NCBI GenBank assembly: GCA_016280445.1
Contig: JAEEGS010000009.1
Coordinates: 1-64,000 of the forward strand
Direction: 5' to 3'
DNA from: Bacteroidaceae bacterium
GTDB lineage: Bacteria; Bacteroidota; Bacteroidia; Bacteroidales; Bacteroidaceae
Length of the DNA stretch: 64,000 nt
The notes beneath the pieces were generated by a model. The model was given only the letters and a program-made list of their open reading frames with translations. It did no database searches and was not told the DNA's origin. Shown here piece by piece: positions 39,297-48,943 of this stretch. The translations under genes and the position numbers were made by a program. Every line of letters begins with the position of its first letter. Position 1 is the first letter of the stretch.

Positions 39297-41153
39297 ATGG
39301 CACAACAAGGTAACATCGGGGTTACGACCGAGAACATATTCCCCGTCATCAAAAAGTTTCTCTATTCCGACCATGACATTTTCATCCGTGAGATTGTAAG
39401 CAATGCAGTCGATGCCACCCAGAAACTCAAGACCCTTGCCAGCAAGGGAGAGTTGAAGGAGGAGGCAGGCGACCTCACCGTGCGTGTCAGCATCAACAAG
39501 GACAAAGGCACACTGACCGTGAGTGACCGCGGTATCGGCATGACCGAGGAGGAAATCGACAAGTACATCAACCAAATAGCCTTCTCTGGTGCCAACGACT
39601 TCCTTGACAAGTATAAGGAAGACGCCAACGCCATCATCGGCCACTTTGGATTGGGCTTCTACTCTGCCTTCATGGTGAGCAAGAAGGTGGAAATCATCAC
39701 CAAGAGTTGGCAAGAAGGCAGCAAGGCTGTGAAGTGGAGTTGCGACGGCAGCCCTGAATTCACCATCGAGGATGCTGACAAGGCTGATCGCGGTACCGAC
39801 ATCGTGATGTACATCGACGACGACTGCAAGGACTTCCTTGAGAAGTACAAAATCAGCGAACTGCTCAACAAATACTGCAAGTTCCTCCCTGTGCCCGTGG
39901 CATTCGGCAAGAAGACCAAGTGGGACGACAAGGAGAAGAAGAGCGTGGAGACCGACGAGGACGATATCATCAACGATACCACCCCACTCTGGACAAAGAA
40001 GCCATCGGAGTTGAAGGATGAGGACTACAAGGAGTTCTACAAGAAACTCTACCCCATGAGCGACGAACCACTCTTCTGGATTCACCTCAATGTTGACTAC
40101 CCCTTCAATCTCACGGGTATCCTCTACTTCCCTAAGGTGAAGAGCAACCTTGACATCCAGAAGAACAAAATTAACCTCTACTGCAATCAGGTGTTCGTCA
40201 CCGACAATGTGGAGGGCATCGTGCCCGACTTCATGACCCTCCTGCATGGTGTCATCGATTCTCCAGACATCCCTCTGAATGTGAGCCGTAGTTATTTGCA
40301 GAGCGATTCCAACGTGAAGAAGATTTCCACCTATATATCCAAGAAGGTGAGCGACCGTCTCTCCTCCATCTTCAAGAGCGACCGCAAGCAGTTTGAGGAG
40401 AAGTGGGACGACATCAAGATTTTCATCAACTACGGAATGCTTTCCGAGAGTGACTTCTACGACAAGGCCAAGTCATTCGCCTTGCTCAAGGACACCGAAG
40501 GCAAGATGTACACCTTTGAGGAGTACCAGACACTCATCAAAGGCGAGCAAACCGACAAGGACGGCAACCTCATCTATCTCTATGCCAACAACAAGGACGA
40601 CCAGTACAGTTACATCGATGCAGCCAATGCTAAGGGCTACAATGTGCTGCTGATGGATGGACAACTCGACCCTGCCATGTGCAACATGTATGAGGAGAAG
40701 TTTGAGAAGAGCCGCTTCACCCGTGTCGATTCTGATGTGGTTGACCGTCTCATCGTGAAGAGCGACGAGAAGAAGGAAGAGTTGCCTGAGGATGATAAGA
40801 AGGCACTCACCGAGACCTTCAAGAACGCTCTGCCAAAACTCGAAAAGATTGAGTTCAACGTCGAGCCACAAGCATTGGGTGAAACAGCTGCACCTGTCAT
40901 CATGACTCAAAGCGAGTATATGCGACGCATGAAGGACATGTCACGTCTGCAACCAGGCATGGCCTTCTACGGAGAGATGCCTACGATGCTCAACCTCGTG
41001 CTCAATACCGATCACCCGCTCATCAAGGCGAACATCAAGGATGCCAAATCGGAAGTGGTCAGCCAACTCATCGACCTGGCACTCCTCCAGAACGGTCTCT
41101 TACGCGGCGAGGCACTCAACAACTTCGTGAAGCGAAGCATTGACCTCATTTAA
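39297..41153 (+). CDS. htpG: Molecular chaperone HtpG (Hsp90 family)
   Basis: REIVSNAVDA, DRGIGMTEEEI, GHFGLGFYSAFMV, GVIDSPDIPLNVSRSYLQ. Confidence 0.97.
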   Translation: MAQQGNIGVTTENIFPVIKKFLYSDHDIFIREIVSNAVDATQKLKTLASKGELKEEAGDLTVRVSINKDKGTLTVSDRGIGMTEEEIDKYINQIAFSGANDFLDKYKEDANAIIGHFGLGFYSAFMVSKKVEIITKSWQEGSKAVKWSCDGSPEFTIEDADKADRGTDIVMYIDDDCKDFLEKYKISELLNKYCKFLPVPVAFGKKTKWDDKEKKSVETDEDDIINDTTPLWTKKPSELKDEDYKEFYKKLYPMSDEPLFWIHLNVDYPFNLTGILYFPKVKSNLDIQKNKINLYCNQVFVTDNVEGIVPDFMTLLHGVIDSPDIPLNVSRSYLQSDSNVKKISTYISKKVSDRLSSIFKSDRKQFEEKWDDIKIFINYGMLSESDFYDKAKSFALLKDTEGKMYTFEEYQTLIKGEQTDKDGNLIYLYANNKDDQYSYIDAANAKGYNVLLMDGQLDPAMCNMYEEKFEKSRFTRVDSDVVDRLIVKSDEKKEELPEDDKKALTETFKNALPKLEKIEFNVEPQALGETAAPVIMTQSEYMRRMKDMSRLQPGMAFYGEMPTMLNLVLNTDHPLIKANIKDAKSEVVSQLIDLALLQNGLLRGEALNNFVKRSIDLI

Positions 41154-41206
41154 TGGGCTGCTTATCGTTCAAGGAATTATAGAGAATTCTATTCATCATA
41201 TATCAG

Positions 41207-41246
41207 AAGATTGGGCAGATTCATGCGTTGAAATCTGCCCAATCTT
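41207..41246. terminator. Terminator between htpG and the M61 peptidase gene
   Basis: 15-bp inverted repeat AAGATTGGGCAGATT / AATCTGCCCAATCTT followed by T-run. Confidence 0.85.
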
Positions 41247-41286
41247 TTTTTGTTTTTGCACCAAACAGCCTTATGACTGATTTGAA

Positions 41287-42798
41287 CTACAGCTTCATGG
41301 CTTTTAAGAAAGTCTGCTGGGATTTAGTGGGATTGGCCACTCTGCGGATGCTCCAATCAGTGGTGTCAACACAGAGTCCTGCAGGTGCAAGCAAACGGTT
41401 GTAGTCAATATCTGTGGTGGTGTCCACCAAGCGACGCATTTCTGGGAGAGGCGTTCCTGACACCTCCGTAACCGCTGCCCAAAATTCCTCTTCAGTAAAT
41501 CCGCGTTTCAACTCAAGATAATAGCGGTTGTAGAGCAGGCGCATCACATCGTCCAAAGAATGTTGCTGATGGGTTTGCTGGCGGATAGCGACATCAAGAA
41601 GCAAACCGATGACAGGTCCCTTGAAATAGTAGTTCACACGCACCTCACGTTCGTTGTCATCATGGTTCATGAAGTTCAGCCAGATATCGTAACTGCTCTG
41701 ACGCAGGCTCATGTGACGCTGACCTTCGTAGGGGGCGTACATCGAGAAATAAGTGGAAAGCAGTTGCAAAGCCTCGTCCGTATTGGTAATACCGGCATAC
41801 TGCAACAGACGAAACTCATAATAGCACGTCAGCCCCTCGCTCACCCAAAGCATCGGGGTGATGGCCTCACGGTCATAGTCGAGGGGCCAGAGCTCTGCCG
41901 GACGGATGCATTTCACGTTATAGAGATGGAAATATTCATGCGCCACGAAAGCGAGGAATTTCACATGTGCTCGACGAGATGAAAAACGATAGGTTCCGTC
42001 GGTATAGCAAGCCTGAGAGTTCAGATGCTCAAGACCTCCACCTCCTTCACCCATGTGGATGAGGCAGTAGTTGTCGTAGGGCACATGACCCATCAATTGA
42101 GTGGCAGCGCTGACGATACGTTTGAAATCATCCTGCAAGCCACACTCTTCCACCCCATCTGGTTCCTCCAGAGCAAATTCATAATCATGTCCTTCGTGAG
42201 AGAAACGCGACAAATAGTAGTTGCCCAGCAGGAAGGGAGAATCGTAGAGCGTGTCAAAATCTGGAGCTGTGAATGTGCAGGCATCATCGGCATGCGGCTT
42301 CAAGCCCGTAGAGATATGCTGCCAATGCGCTGGCATCTTGAAGGTGACGGTGACAGGATGCTGTATGTTGCCATCCACATGCATGAACACACCCGGTGGA
42401 GCGATAAAGGCAATGCTGGTCTCAACACGACTGGAGGCCACGTCGCGCTCATTGGCATATACACGGTAGGAAACCTTCACCGATGCATCTTCGGGCAGTT
42501 GGATTCGCCAACGATTCAAACCATCCTTACGCCATGCGAGTGCATTTCCTTTACTGTCTGTAGCGGAGAAGTCGCAGAGGTGCTTGGCAAAATCGAGCAT
42601 TTGGTAATATCCGGGAGCCCAGCGTGGCATATTGAGCACCAGTTCCTTGGCATCTGATGTCGGCTGGTAGTTGAGCGTCACGTGCACGTAGTGATTCGCG
42701 GTGTCAAGAGTCACAAAATAATGCATCTCGTCATTCGTTTGAGCCTGCAAGCCCAACGAAGCCACAAGGAGGACGAGAGTCAGTAGCGCTTTTCTCAT
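41287..42798 (-). CDS. M61-family (glycyl aminopeptidase-like) metallopeptidase
   Basis: AFVAHEYFHLYNVKCIRP zinc motif; M61 N-terminal domain MPRWAPGYYQMLDFAKHLCDF. Confidence 0.9.
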   Translation of the reverse strand: MRKALLTLVLLVASLGLQAQTNDEMHYFVTLDTANHYVHVTLNYQPTSDAKELVLNMPRWAPGYYQMLDFAKHLCDFSATDSKGNALAWRKDGLNRWRIQLPEDASVKVSYRVYANERDVASSRVETSIAFIAPPGVFMHVDGNIQHPVTVTFKMPAHWQHISTGLKPHADDACTFTAPDFDTLYDSPFLLGNYYLSRFSHEGHDYEFALEEPDGVEECGLQDDFKRIVSAATQLMGHVPYDNYCLIHMGEGGGGLEHLNSQACYTDGTYRFSSRRAHVKFLAFVAHEYFHLYNVKCIRPAELWPLDYDREAITPMLWVSEGLTCYYEFRLLQYAGITNTDEALQLLSTYFSMYAPYEGQRHMSLRQSSYDIWLNFMNHDDNEREVRVNYYFKGPVIGLLLDVAIRQQTHQQHSLDDVMRLLYNRYYLELKRGFTEEEFWAAVTEVSGTPLPEMRRLVDTTTDIDYNRLLAPAGLCVDTTDWSIRRVANPTKSQQTFLKAMKL

Positions 42799-44972
42799 AG
42801 TTTATATTTCTTTCCGTTGATGATATAGATGCCGGGATGCAAAGGTGTCACCACCTGACGTCCTTGCAGGTCATAGATTTTGTTACTTGCCCTACCCTTT
42901 GGATCATTTGGAATCATGATATCCTCGATGCCTGTAGGATCATCATATTCAATGCTGGACAGCTGGGCATATGCATCACCTGCTGCCAAGTGGATATTGA
43001 ACACGAAACGAGCCGTTGCTTTCTCCGTGGCGCTCTTCTTGTAAACCAATGCCTGCGAGACGGTGTAGGTATTTCCGTTACTGCCCTTGCCTGGAAATTG
43101 CCCGATAGTGAATGTCAGCGTGTTGAGGTCGGCTTCGCTATACACATAGCCTGACGTGTACTCGCTCACAGTGCCAGCGGAATTGAACCAGTGACCGTAA
43201 CCGTTGGCAGTACTCATGCTGTTTGCTGTAACTCCCGTTTTCGGATTGCATGCATAGAACATGATTTTCCCTGTGGAAGGGCCACTTGCGGAATAGGTCT
43301 GCATCTTGCCGGCAATGTCGCTGGTGGCCATTTGGAATGCGGTGCCAAGAGTGCCGCCAGCCTTTCCCGTGATGTTGAACGTCACACCAGGATAAGTAGT
43401 GGAAGAGGCGGGGAAATACACATCATAAGTCAGCGTCACATCGCTGATGGCACGACCATCGATGACTGGAGCTGCTGCTGGCTCATACACGGTAGCCTTG
43501 GTGCCCAATCGGGTACCTTCCAGTTCGAAGCTGTAGGGCCACATCTCCGCATTGTCGATTTTCTCTGTCCATTTATGCTGCACATACTTCTTTGGAGCTG
43601 GAACCACAAGGAGCCACAGACGGTCAACCCCTTCTGGCACTGTCATCTTCACATCTTCAGTCTTTACGTCTGTGCCCGTACAATAAAGCTGATCCTCATT
43701 GAAGTACTGGCGAGTACCATTTTTCATCAGCGCCACATATCCCAGACGGAAACCACGGTTAGAGCGGTTCGAGTTGTTGACATACATAGTGCGTTTCGTT
43801 GATGTCCATGCTGTCTCGCCATTCAACATCTCAGCAGGGTCGCCAGTGGCCAGTTTGGTGCCTGTACCACGCAGTGCCGTGAAATGGGTTGTGATTTCCG
43901 TTCCAGCTTCAGGTACTTGCAGAGGAATCACATTGAAGCCGCTCGATTGGGGTGCTGAAGCAAGTGCTACCTGATAAGCCTCCTTCTCTTCATCAATCTT
44001 GACACAACGGTATTCGAAGTCGCCGATATATGCGTTACGATAGGGTTTGCAGGCCTCCATGTCCCATGATGCGCAATGAGCGGCATAGTCGTAATAGAGT
44101 TTGAACAGCCCAGTGGCATCAAGATCCTTCAGTTTCATCAGCGCCTGAATGAAATCGGTGCCGTTTCCATTGCTCTGCCCAGTCATCGGTGTGTTCCACA
44201 CTTGTGCGACCGTCGTGAGGTCGTTGTAATATTCACAGAGATAATAGTGGAACCAGTACGACTGGTAGCGGTGCCACTCATGCGAGAAGGCATAGTTGTG
44301 CGACTTGCGGAACACCGAGATGCTCTGAGAATACATCTCCTCAGGATAGGACTGCAGGGACTGCCACTGTGCGGTCTGTTCCCAGATGGCTTGACCATTA
44401 CCGCATGCGAGGTGGAAGCCCGTGTTGTCGGTCTGTGAATCCTTATGCCCGCTGTGTTCAGCGTAACACATATAGTGGAACGAGTGACCCACCTCGTGAG
44501 CCACAGCCGAACCGACAGGCTTACAAGCAGAAGGACCTAACCAAAGTGCAGAGATTTGATAATCGTATCCACCGCCATAACACACCCAGTCAGTGGTGTG
44601 GTTGAGCAGCACCATCACCTTATACTTTGTCAGGTTCGAATTGTTCGGATCCACAAAGCCGAGTTTGTTAATCTCCAAATCGTAAAATGCCTCACACTTC
44701 TGCAGCAGGTCTTGCTCGTCAACTCGGTAGGCCGATGGGGACTTCGATGGCAAGGTGTTGCCATAATATTTGTCCCAGAACACAATGACATTGTCAGATT
44801 CCACCGAACGGCTCTTCGACCAAGTGTATTTGTTGTCGGGGTCACTCTCCTTGTAGAGCAACGAATCGCTGGGCCAAGGATTAAGCCACTCGTTAGGAAT
44901 GTAAACTGTTTTCTGTGCCATTGCCGCCATTCCTGTCAGCATGCAGATGGCTAATGTGATTAACTTTTTCAT
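42795..44972 (-). CDS. Secreted metallopeptidase-like protein (DUF6055- and DUF4859-like domains) with C-terminal sorting-like tail
   Basis: VAHEVGHSFHYMCYAE HEXXH motif; DUF4859-like block LTYDVYFPASSTTYPGVTFNITGK; tail KIYDLQGRQVVTPLHPGIYIINGKKYKL; ATGA overlap with the M61 gene. Confidence 0.75.
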   Translation of the reverse strand: MKKLITLAICMLTGMAAMAQKTVYIPNEWLNPWPSDSLLYKESDPDNKYTWSKSRSVESDNVIVFWDKYYGNTLPSKSPSAYRVDEQDLLQKCEAFYDLEINKLGFVDPNNSNLTKYKVMVLLNHTTDWVCYGGGYDYQISALWLGPSACKPVGSAVAHEVGHSFHYMCYAEHSGHKDSQTDNTGFHLACGNGQAIWEQTAQWQSLQSYPEEMYSQSISVFRKSHNYAFSHEWHRYQSYWFHYYLCEYYNDLTTVAQVWNTPMTGQSNGNGTDFIQALMKLKDLDATGLFKLYYDYAAHCASWDMEACKPYRNAYIGDFEYRCVKIDEEKEAYQVALASAPQSSGFNVIPLQVPEAGTEITTHFTALRGTGTKLATGDPAEMLNGETAWTSTKRTMYVNNSNRSNRGFRLGYVALMKNGTRQYFNEDQLYCTGTDVKTEDVKMTVPEGVDRLWLLVVPAPKKYVQHKWTEKIDNAEMWPYSFELEGTRLGTKATVYEPAAAPVIDGRAISDVTLTYDVYFPASSTTYPGVTFNITGKAGGTLGTAFQMATSDIAGKMQTYSASGPSTGKIMFYACNPKTGVTANSMSTANGYGHWFNSAGTVSEYTSGYVYSEADLNTLTFTIGQFPGKGSNGNTYTVSQALVYKKSATEKATARFVFNIHLAAGDAYAQLSSIEYDDPTGIEDIMIPNDPKGRASNKIYDLQGRQVVTPLHPGIYIINGKKYKL

Positions 44973-45213
44973 ATCAAATTGAATGGTTTATCTTTTCTGT
45001 TTTAGGTTTCTGATGCAAAGTAACGAAATAAATCCAGAAATAAAGCGTTCAATTGTCCAAGACTATAAGAAAATCGTCTACAAAGACGAAAAAAGCGGCT
45101 GTTTGGACTATATTTCGGTAACGAGTGCTGCGTAATTTCGGCAATGGAGGTGTCGTTGACCCTCAAACACCACCTCCACTGCCCCCATGAGCTTCCTTCC
45201 ACACTTTCAAAAG

Positions 45214-45317
45214 AGGCAGTGGAACAGAGTCATTCGAGGCAGTGGAACAGAGTCATTCGAGGCAGTGGAGGAGAGTCATTTGACTCAGTGGAAGAGAGTC
45301 ACCTGAAGCAGTGGAAG
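45214..45317 (+). repeat. 23-bp tandem repeat, about 4.5 copies
   Basis: Units AGGCAGTGGAACAGAGTCATTCG x2, AGGCAGTGGAGGAGAGTCATTTG, ACTCAGTGGAAGAGAGTCACCTG, partial AAGCAGTGGAAG. Confidence 0.9.
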
Positions 45318-45437
45318 TGCCCATATGGAAAGTGCAGAAAAGACACCCTTTCTTCTCCGAGTCAATACAACGGGAAATGTTTGGCGGATTTTATGAAGTA
45401 TATCTTTGGTGTTTTATGTGAAAAATCTGCATAAAGT

Positions 45438-45474
45438 GCTTTACGTCGTTACCCTCGTGAGCTTTACGAGTGTG
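45438..45474 (-). repeat. Dispersed palindromic intergenic element, copy C (core only)
   Basis: Reverse complement GCACACTCGTAAAGCTCACGAGGGTAACGACGTAAAGC matches copy A with a single internal mismatch over the core. Confidence 0.75.
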
Positions 45475-45497
45475 CACCCATGCTGTGAAATAATCAT

Positions 45498-45537
45498 AAA
45501 AAAATCCTCCGTATCGCAATGGTGTGGAGGATTTTTT
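45498..45537. terminator. Hairpin terminator
   Basis: AAAAAATCCTCC ... GGAGGATTTTTT inverted repeat with A/T tails on both sides. Confidence 0.7.
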
Positions 45538-45575
45538 GTAAATTCGCGGCAAAACTAAATAAAGCAAATTGAACT

Positions 45576-46748
45576 ATGCAAGGAAATTTTTCTTACCACA
45601 ACCCCACCAAACTGTATTTTGGTGATGAGTCTTTGAACTATCTCAAGGACGAGTTAACCCACTTTGGACCCGTTGTATTGTTGAACTACGGCAGCGGTAG
45701 TGTGAAACGTAATGGCATCTATGACCAGGTGGTGGCTATTCTACGTGAGGCTGGCAAGACTATTGTGGAGAATCCGGGTGTGATGAGCAACCCAACGTTG
45801 GAGAAGCTGCGCGAGGGTGTCAAGATTGCCTGCGAGAACAAGGTGGATTGGATTCTCGCCCTTGGTGGCGGCAGCGTCTGCGACTATTCGAAGGCTGTGG
45901 CGGCTTCTGTCTTCTACGATGGTGACTACTGGGATAAGTTCTGGCTGAAACAGGAACAGCCTGATGCCGACCAAAAGCTGTTGCCCGTAGGTTGCATCCT
46001 GACAATGGCAGGCACGGGTTCGGAGATGAATGCAGGCACGGTGATTACCGATGCGGAGCACACGTTCAAGGTGGGTCATGTGTTCGACGACCGCTTGATG
46101 CCAAAGTTCTCTATCTTGAATCCAAAGTTCACGATGACCGTACCCGACAACCAGATGAAGGCTGGCATCTACGACATCATTAACCACATCATGGAACAAT
46201 ACTTCTCCGACTTCGACGACAACACGAGCGACTATCTCTCCGAAGGCCTGATGCGCAGTCTCATCACGGCTTCCCGCATCGCAGTGAAGAATCCGCAGGA
46301 CTATGAGGCCCGTTCGAATATCATGTGGACGGCAACGTGGGCACTCAACACACTCATCGGTCTTGGCAAGCGTCAGGACTGGATGGTACACATGATTGGT
46401 CACAGTGTCGGAGCCTGGACACATGCCCCTCATGGTTACGCTCTTGCTGCCGTTTCGATGGCTTACTATCGTCGTGCCATGAAGCCAGGTCTTTCCAAGT
46501 TCGTTCGCTTTGCCCAGAATGTTTGGAATATTGATGGCAACGGCATGACCGACGAGCAGATTGCCGAAGCAGGTATTGAAGCCCTGAAGAACTGGATGCT
46601 GGAGATTGGCCTTCCACTGACTATCAGCGAAATTGGTGCCACCCCCGACATGATTCCTGGCATCACCCAAGGAACCATCTGCTATCCTGCCGGCTACATG
46701 AACCTGACCCCCGCAGATATTACTGAAATATTGAAGGAGAGTTTGTGA
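45576..46748 (+). CDS. Iron-containing alcohol dehydrogenase (butanol dehydrogenase-like)
   Basis: LALGGGSVCDYSKAVA, TMAGTGSEMN, GHSVGAWTHAPHGYALA. Confidence 0.92.
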   Translation: MQGNFSYHNPTKLYFGDESLNYLKDELTHFGPVVLLNYGSGSVKRNGIYDQVVAILREAGKTIVENPGVMSNPTLEKLREGVKIACENKVDWILALGGGSVCDYSKAVAASVFYDGDYWDKFWLKQEQPDADQKLLPVGCILTMAGTGSEMNAGTVITDAEHTFKVGHVFDDRLMPKFSILNPKFTMTVPDNQMKAGIYDIINHIMEQYFSDFDDNTSDYLSEGLMRSLITASRIAVKNPQDYEARSNIMWTATWALNTLIGLGKRQDWMVHMIGHSVGAWTHAPHGYALAAVSMAYYRRAMKPGLSKFVRFAQNVWNIDGNGMTDEQIAEAGIEALKNWMLEIGLPLTISEIGATPDMIPGITQGTICYPAGYMNLTPADITEILKESL

Positions 46749-46794
46749 TTGGGTAAAAATGAAGAAAGGATTTGGTTGTATTGGAAATTTGGTA

Positions 46795-46802
46795 TAACTT
46801 TG
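46795..46802 (+). promoter_or_regulatory. -7 promoter element (TAACTTTG) of xpt
   Basis: TAACTTTG upstream of the xpt start at 46857. Confidence 0.6.
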
Positions 46803-46856
46803 CAATCTGTATTTTAAAGAATAATACGATTGTTAAACATTGAATGGGAATTTGAT

Positions 46857-47477
46857 ATGAATTTCTTGGAAGAAAAAATCCTGCGTGATGGATTTATCAA
46901 GCCTGGCAACATCTTGAAGATTGACAGTTTCCTCAATCATCAAATAGACATTGACATCATGCGCCAGATGGCCTATGAACTGAAACGCCGTTTCAAGGGA
47001 GTGGAGGTGAACAAGGTGCTCACGATTGAAGCCAGCGGCATCGCCATTGCTACCATGCTGGGCAATCTCTACGATGTGCCTGTGGTGTTCGCCAAGAAGA
47101 ATGAGACCGCCAACAGCACTGATGACAAGTATGTGTCGCAGGCGTATTCGTTCACCCACAAGAAGCAGAACAACGTCTTCATTTCGCGCCCCTACCTGAG
47201 TGCCACCGATAAGGTGCTCATTGTGGATGACTTCCTTGCCGACGGTCAGGCGACGCATGCCTTGATTGACCTGGTGCATCAGGCTGGTGGCGAGGTGGTG
47301 GGCATCGGCATCGCCGTGGAGAAAGGACAACAAAAAGGTGGAAGCCTGTTGCGCGAAGAGGGTTACCACTTGGAATCCCTCGCCATTGTGGAGTCGATGG
47401 ACTGGGAGACCCAGACCATCCGTTTCCGTGAGCAACCAGCCCGCCCGTTGGGTGATTGCAACCTCAAGGCTTTATAA
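46857..47477 (+). CDS. xpt: Xanthine phosphoribosyltransferase
   Basis: LEEKILRDGFIKPGNILKIDSFLNHQID, LIVDDFLADGQATHALIDLVHQAG PRPP motif. Confidence 0.95.
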   Translation: MNFLEEKILRDGFIKPGNILKIDSFLNHQIDIDIMRQMAYELKRRFKGVEVNKVLTIEASGIAIATMLGNLYDVPVVFAKKNETANSTDDKYVSQAYSFTHKKQNNVFISRPYLSATDKVLIVDDFLADGQATHALIDLVHQAGGEVVGIGIAVEKGQQKGGSLLREEGYHLESLAIVESMDWETQTIRFREQPARPLGDCNLKAL

Positions 47478-47495
47478 CTCTAAACTCCAGCAAGT

Positions 47496-48797
47496 ATGGC
47501 AGACAATAGTAAACTCTATGAGTTGGATGGCCGTGTGCCTCTGTTGCAAGCGATTCCGTTTGGCTTGCAACATGTGCTCGCCATGTTCGTGTCTAACATC
47601 ACCCCAATCATCATTCTTGCCAATGTGGTGGGCATCGAGCCCAAAATCAGCGCCGCACTGATTCAGAACTGTATGGTGATTGCAGGTATTGGCACGCTCA
47701 TCCAACTCTATCCCATCTGGCGCATCGGTTCTCGCCTGCCCATTGTGATGGGTATATCCTTCACCTTCCTCTCGATTGCCATTTTTATTGCCACCTCACA
47801 GGGAATGGGTGTGCTGATGGGGGCTGTGGTCATCGGCGGTGTCGTGGAAGGACTGTTGGGACTTTGTGCGAAGTATTGGGTGAAAATAGTTCCACATATC
47901 GTGGCGGCCACGGTGGTGACGGCCATCGGATTCTCCCTGTTGCCTATTGGTGCCAATAGTTTTGCCGGAGGTCAGGGAGCTGCCGATTTCGGCTCCATGA
48001 ACAATTGGATTGTAGGTTCTGTCACGCTTGTATCCTGTCTTCTCTGCCAGGTGTTTGCAAAAGGTTTTCTCCGTTCCCTTTCGGTACTTGTCGGACTGGT
48101 TGTAGGCTATGTCGTCGCAGTATGTATGGGTATGGTTGATTTTTCGGGGTTCGAGAATGTCAGTTTCGTTTCTTTGCCCACATTCCTGCCTTTCAAACTA
48201 GAGTTCAACCTGGGAGCCATCCTTTCCATCATTTGTGTGTATCTCGTATCTGCCACAGAGACAATCGGCGACACCAGTGCGTTGTGTAACGGTGCGTTGA
48301 AGCGAAATCCGCATAAGGTGGAACTGGGTGCATCCATCTCATGCGACGGCTTCGTGTCCTCCTTTGCAGGCCTATTCGGGTGTACACCTATCACCACCTT
48401 CTCCCAGAATGTCGGTTTGGCAGCCATGTCAGGTGTGGTCAACAGATTCACTATTGCCACAGGCGCATGCATCATGATATTCGGCGGCATCTTCCCCGCC
48501 GTCGGCTATGCATTGACAACGATTCCCCAGGCCGTCTTGGGCGGATGCACGCTCCTGATGTTTGGCTCCATCCTCTTTGCCGGATTCGGCATGATGGCAC
48601 GAAGCGGCTTCACGCAGCGCAACATGGTGATTGTCTCACTCTCTCTTGCCGTAGGCATCGGGTTCACTCAGGCAGCAGACATGTTTAGCATCTTCCCGCA
48701 GATTGTGCAGACCGTCTTCGCCGAGAACTGTGTGGCGGTGGTTTTCCTCCTTGCGGTGATTCTGAACCTTGTTCTGCCGAAGGACAAAAAGGAATGA
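47496..48797 (+). CDS. Uracil-xanthine permease family (NCS2) transporter
   Basis: PLLQAIPFGLQHVLAMFVSNITPIIILA, multiple TM helices, TFSQNVGLAAMSGVVNR. Confidence 0.92.
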   Translation: MADNSKLYELDGRVPLLQAIPFGLQHVLAMFVSNITPIIILANVVGIEPKISAALIQNCMVIAGIGTLIQLYPIWRIGSRLPIVMGISFTFLSIAIFIATSQGMGVLMGAVVIGGVVEGLLGLCAKYWVKIVPHIVAATVVTAIGFSLLPIGANSFAGGQGAADFGSMNNWIVGSVTLVSCLLCQVFAKGFLRSLSVLVGLVVGYVVAVCMGMVDFSGFENVSFVSLPTFLPFKLEFNLGAILSIICVYLVSATETIGDTSALCNGALKRNPHKVELGASISCDGFVSSFAGLFGCTPITTFSQNVGLAAMSGVVNRFTIATGACIMIFGGIFPAVGYALTTIPQAVLGGCTLLMFGSILFAGFGMMARSGFTQRNMVIVSLSLAVGIGFTQAADMFSIFPQIVQTVFAENCVAVVFLLAVILNLVLPKDKKE

Positions 48798-48912
48798 AAT
48801 GAGTGTCCATAGATTGCTTTCGTTTTGTGTCATTTCGTCACGAAAATAATCTTTTTACTTTCAAATAGTGAAAAAACGTGCCAGATATGATGATAAAACG
48901 AAAATAAGTCCG

Positions 48913-48920
48913 TAACTTTG
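48913..48920 (+). promoter_or_regulatory. -7 promoter element (TAACTTTG) of glmS
   Basis: TAACTTTG upstream of glmS. Confidence 0.6.
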
Positions 48921-48943
48921 CACCAACAAAATGAAAGACTATT

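Noticed and set aside
39246-40247. 333-aa minus-strand ORF
   Set aside because: Antisense to htpG, Val/Leu/His-biased mirror-frame composition, no domain.
45144-45434. 96-aa ORF spanning the tandem repeat
   Set aside because: The 23-bp repeat period shifts frame each unit and composition looks non-coding.
45741-46805. 354-aa minus-strand ORF
   Set aside because: Antisense to the iron-containing alcohol dehydrogenase gene; mirror-frame artefact.
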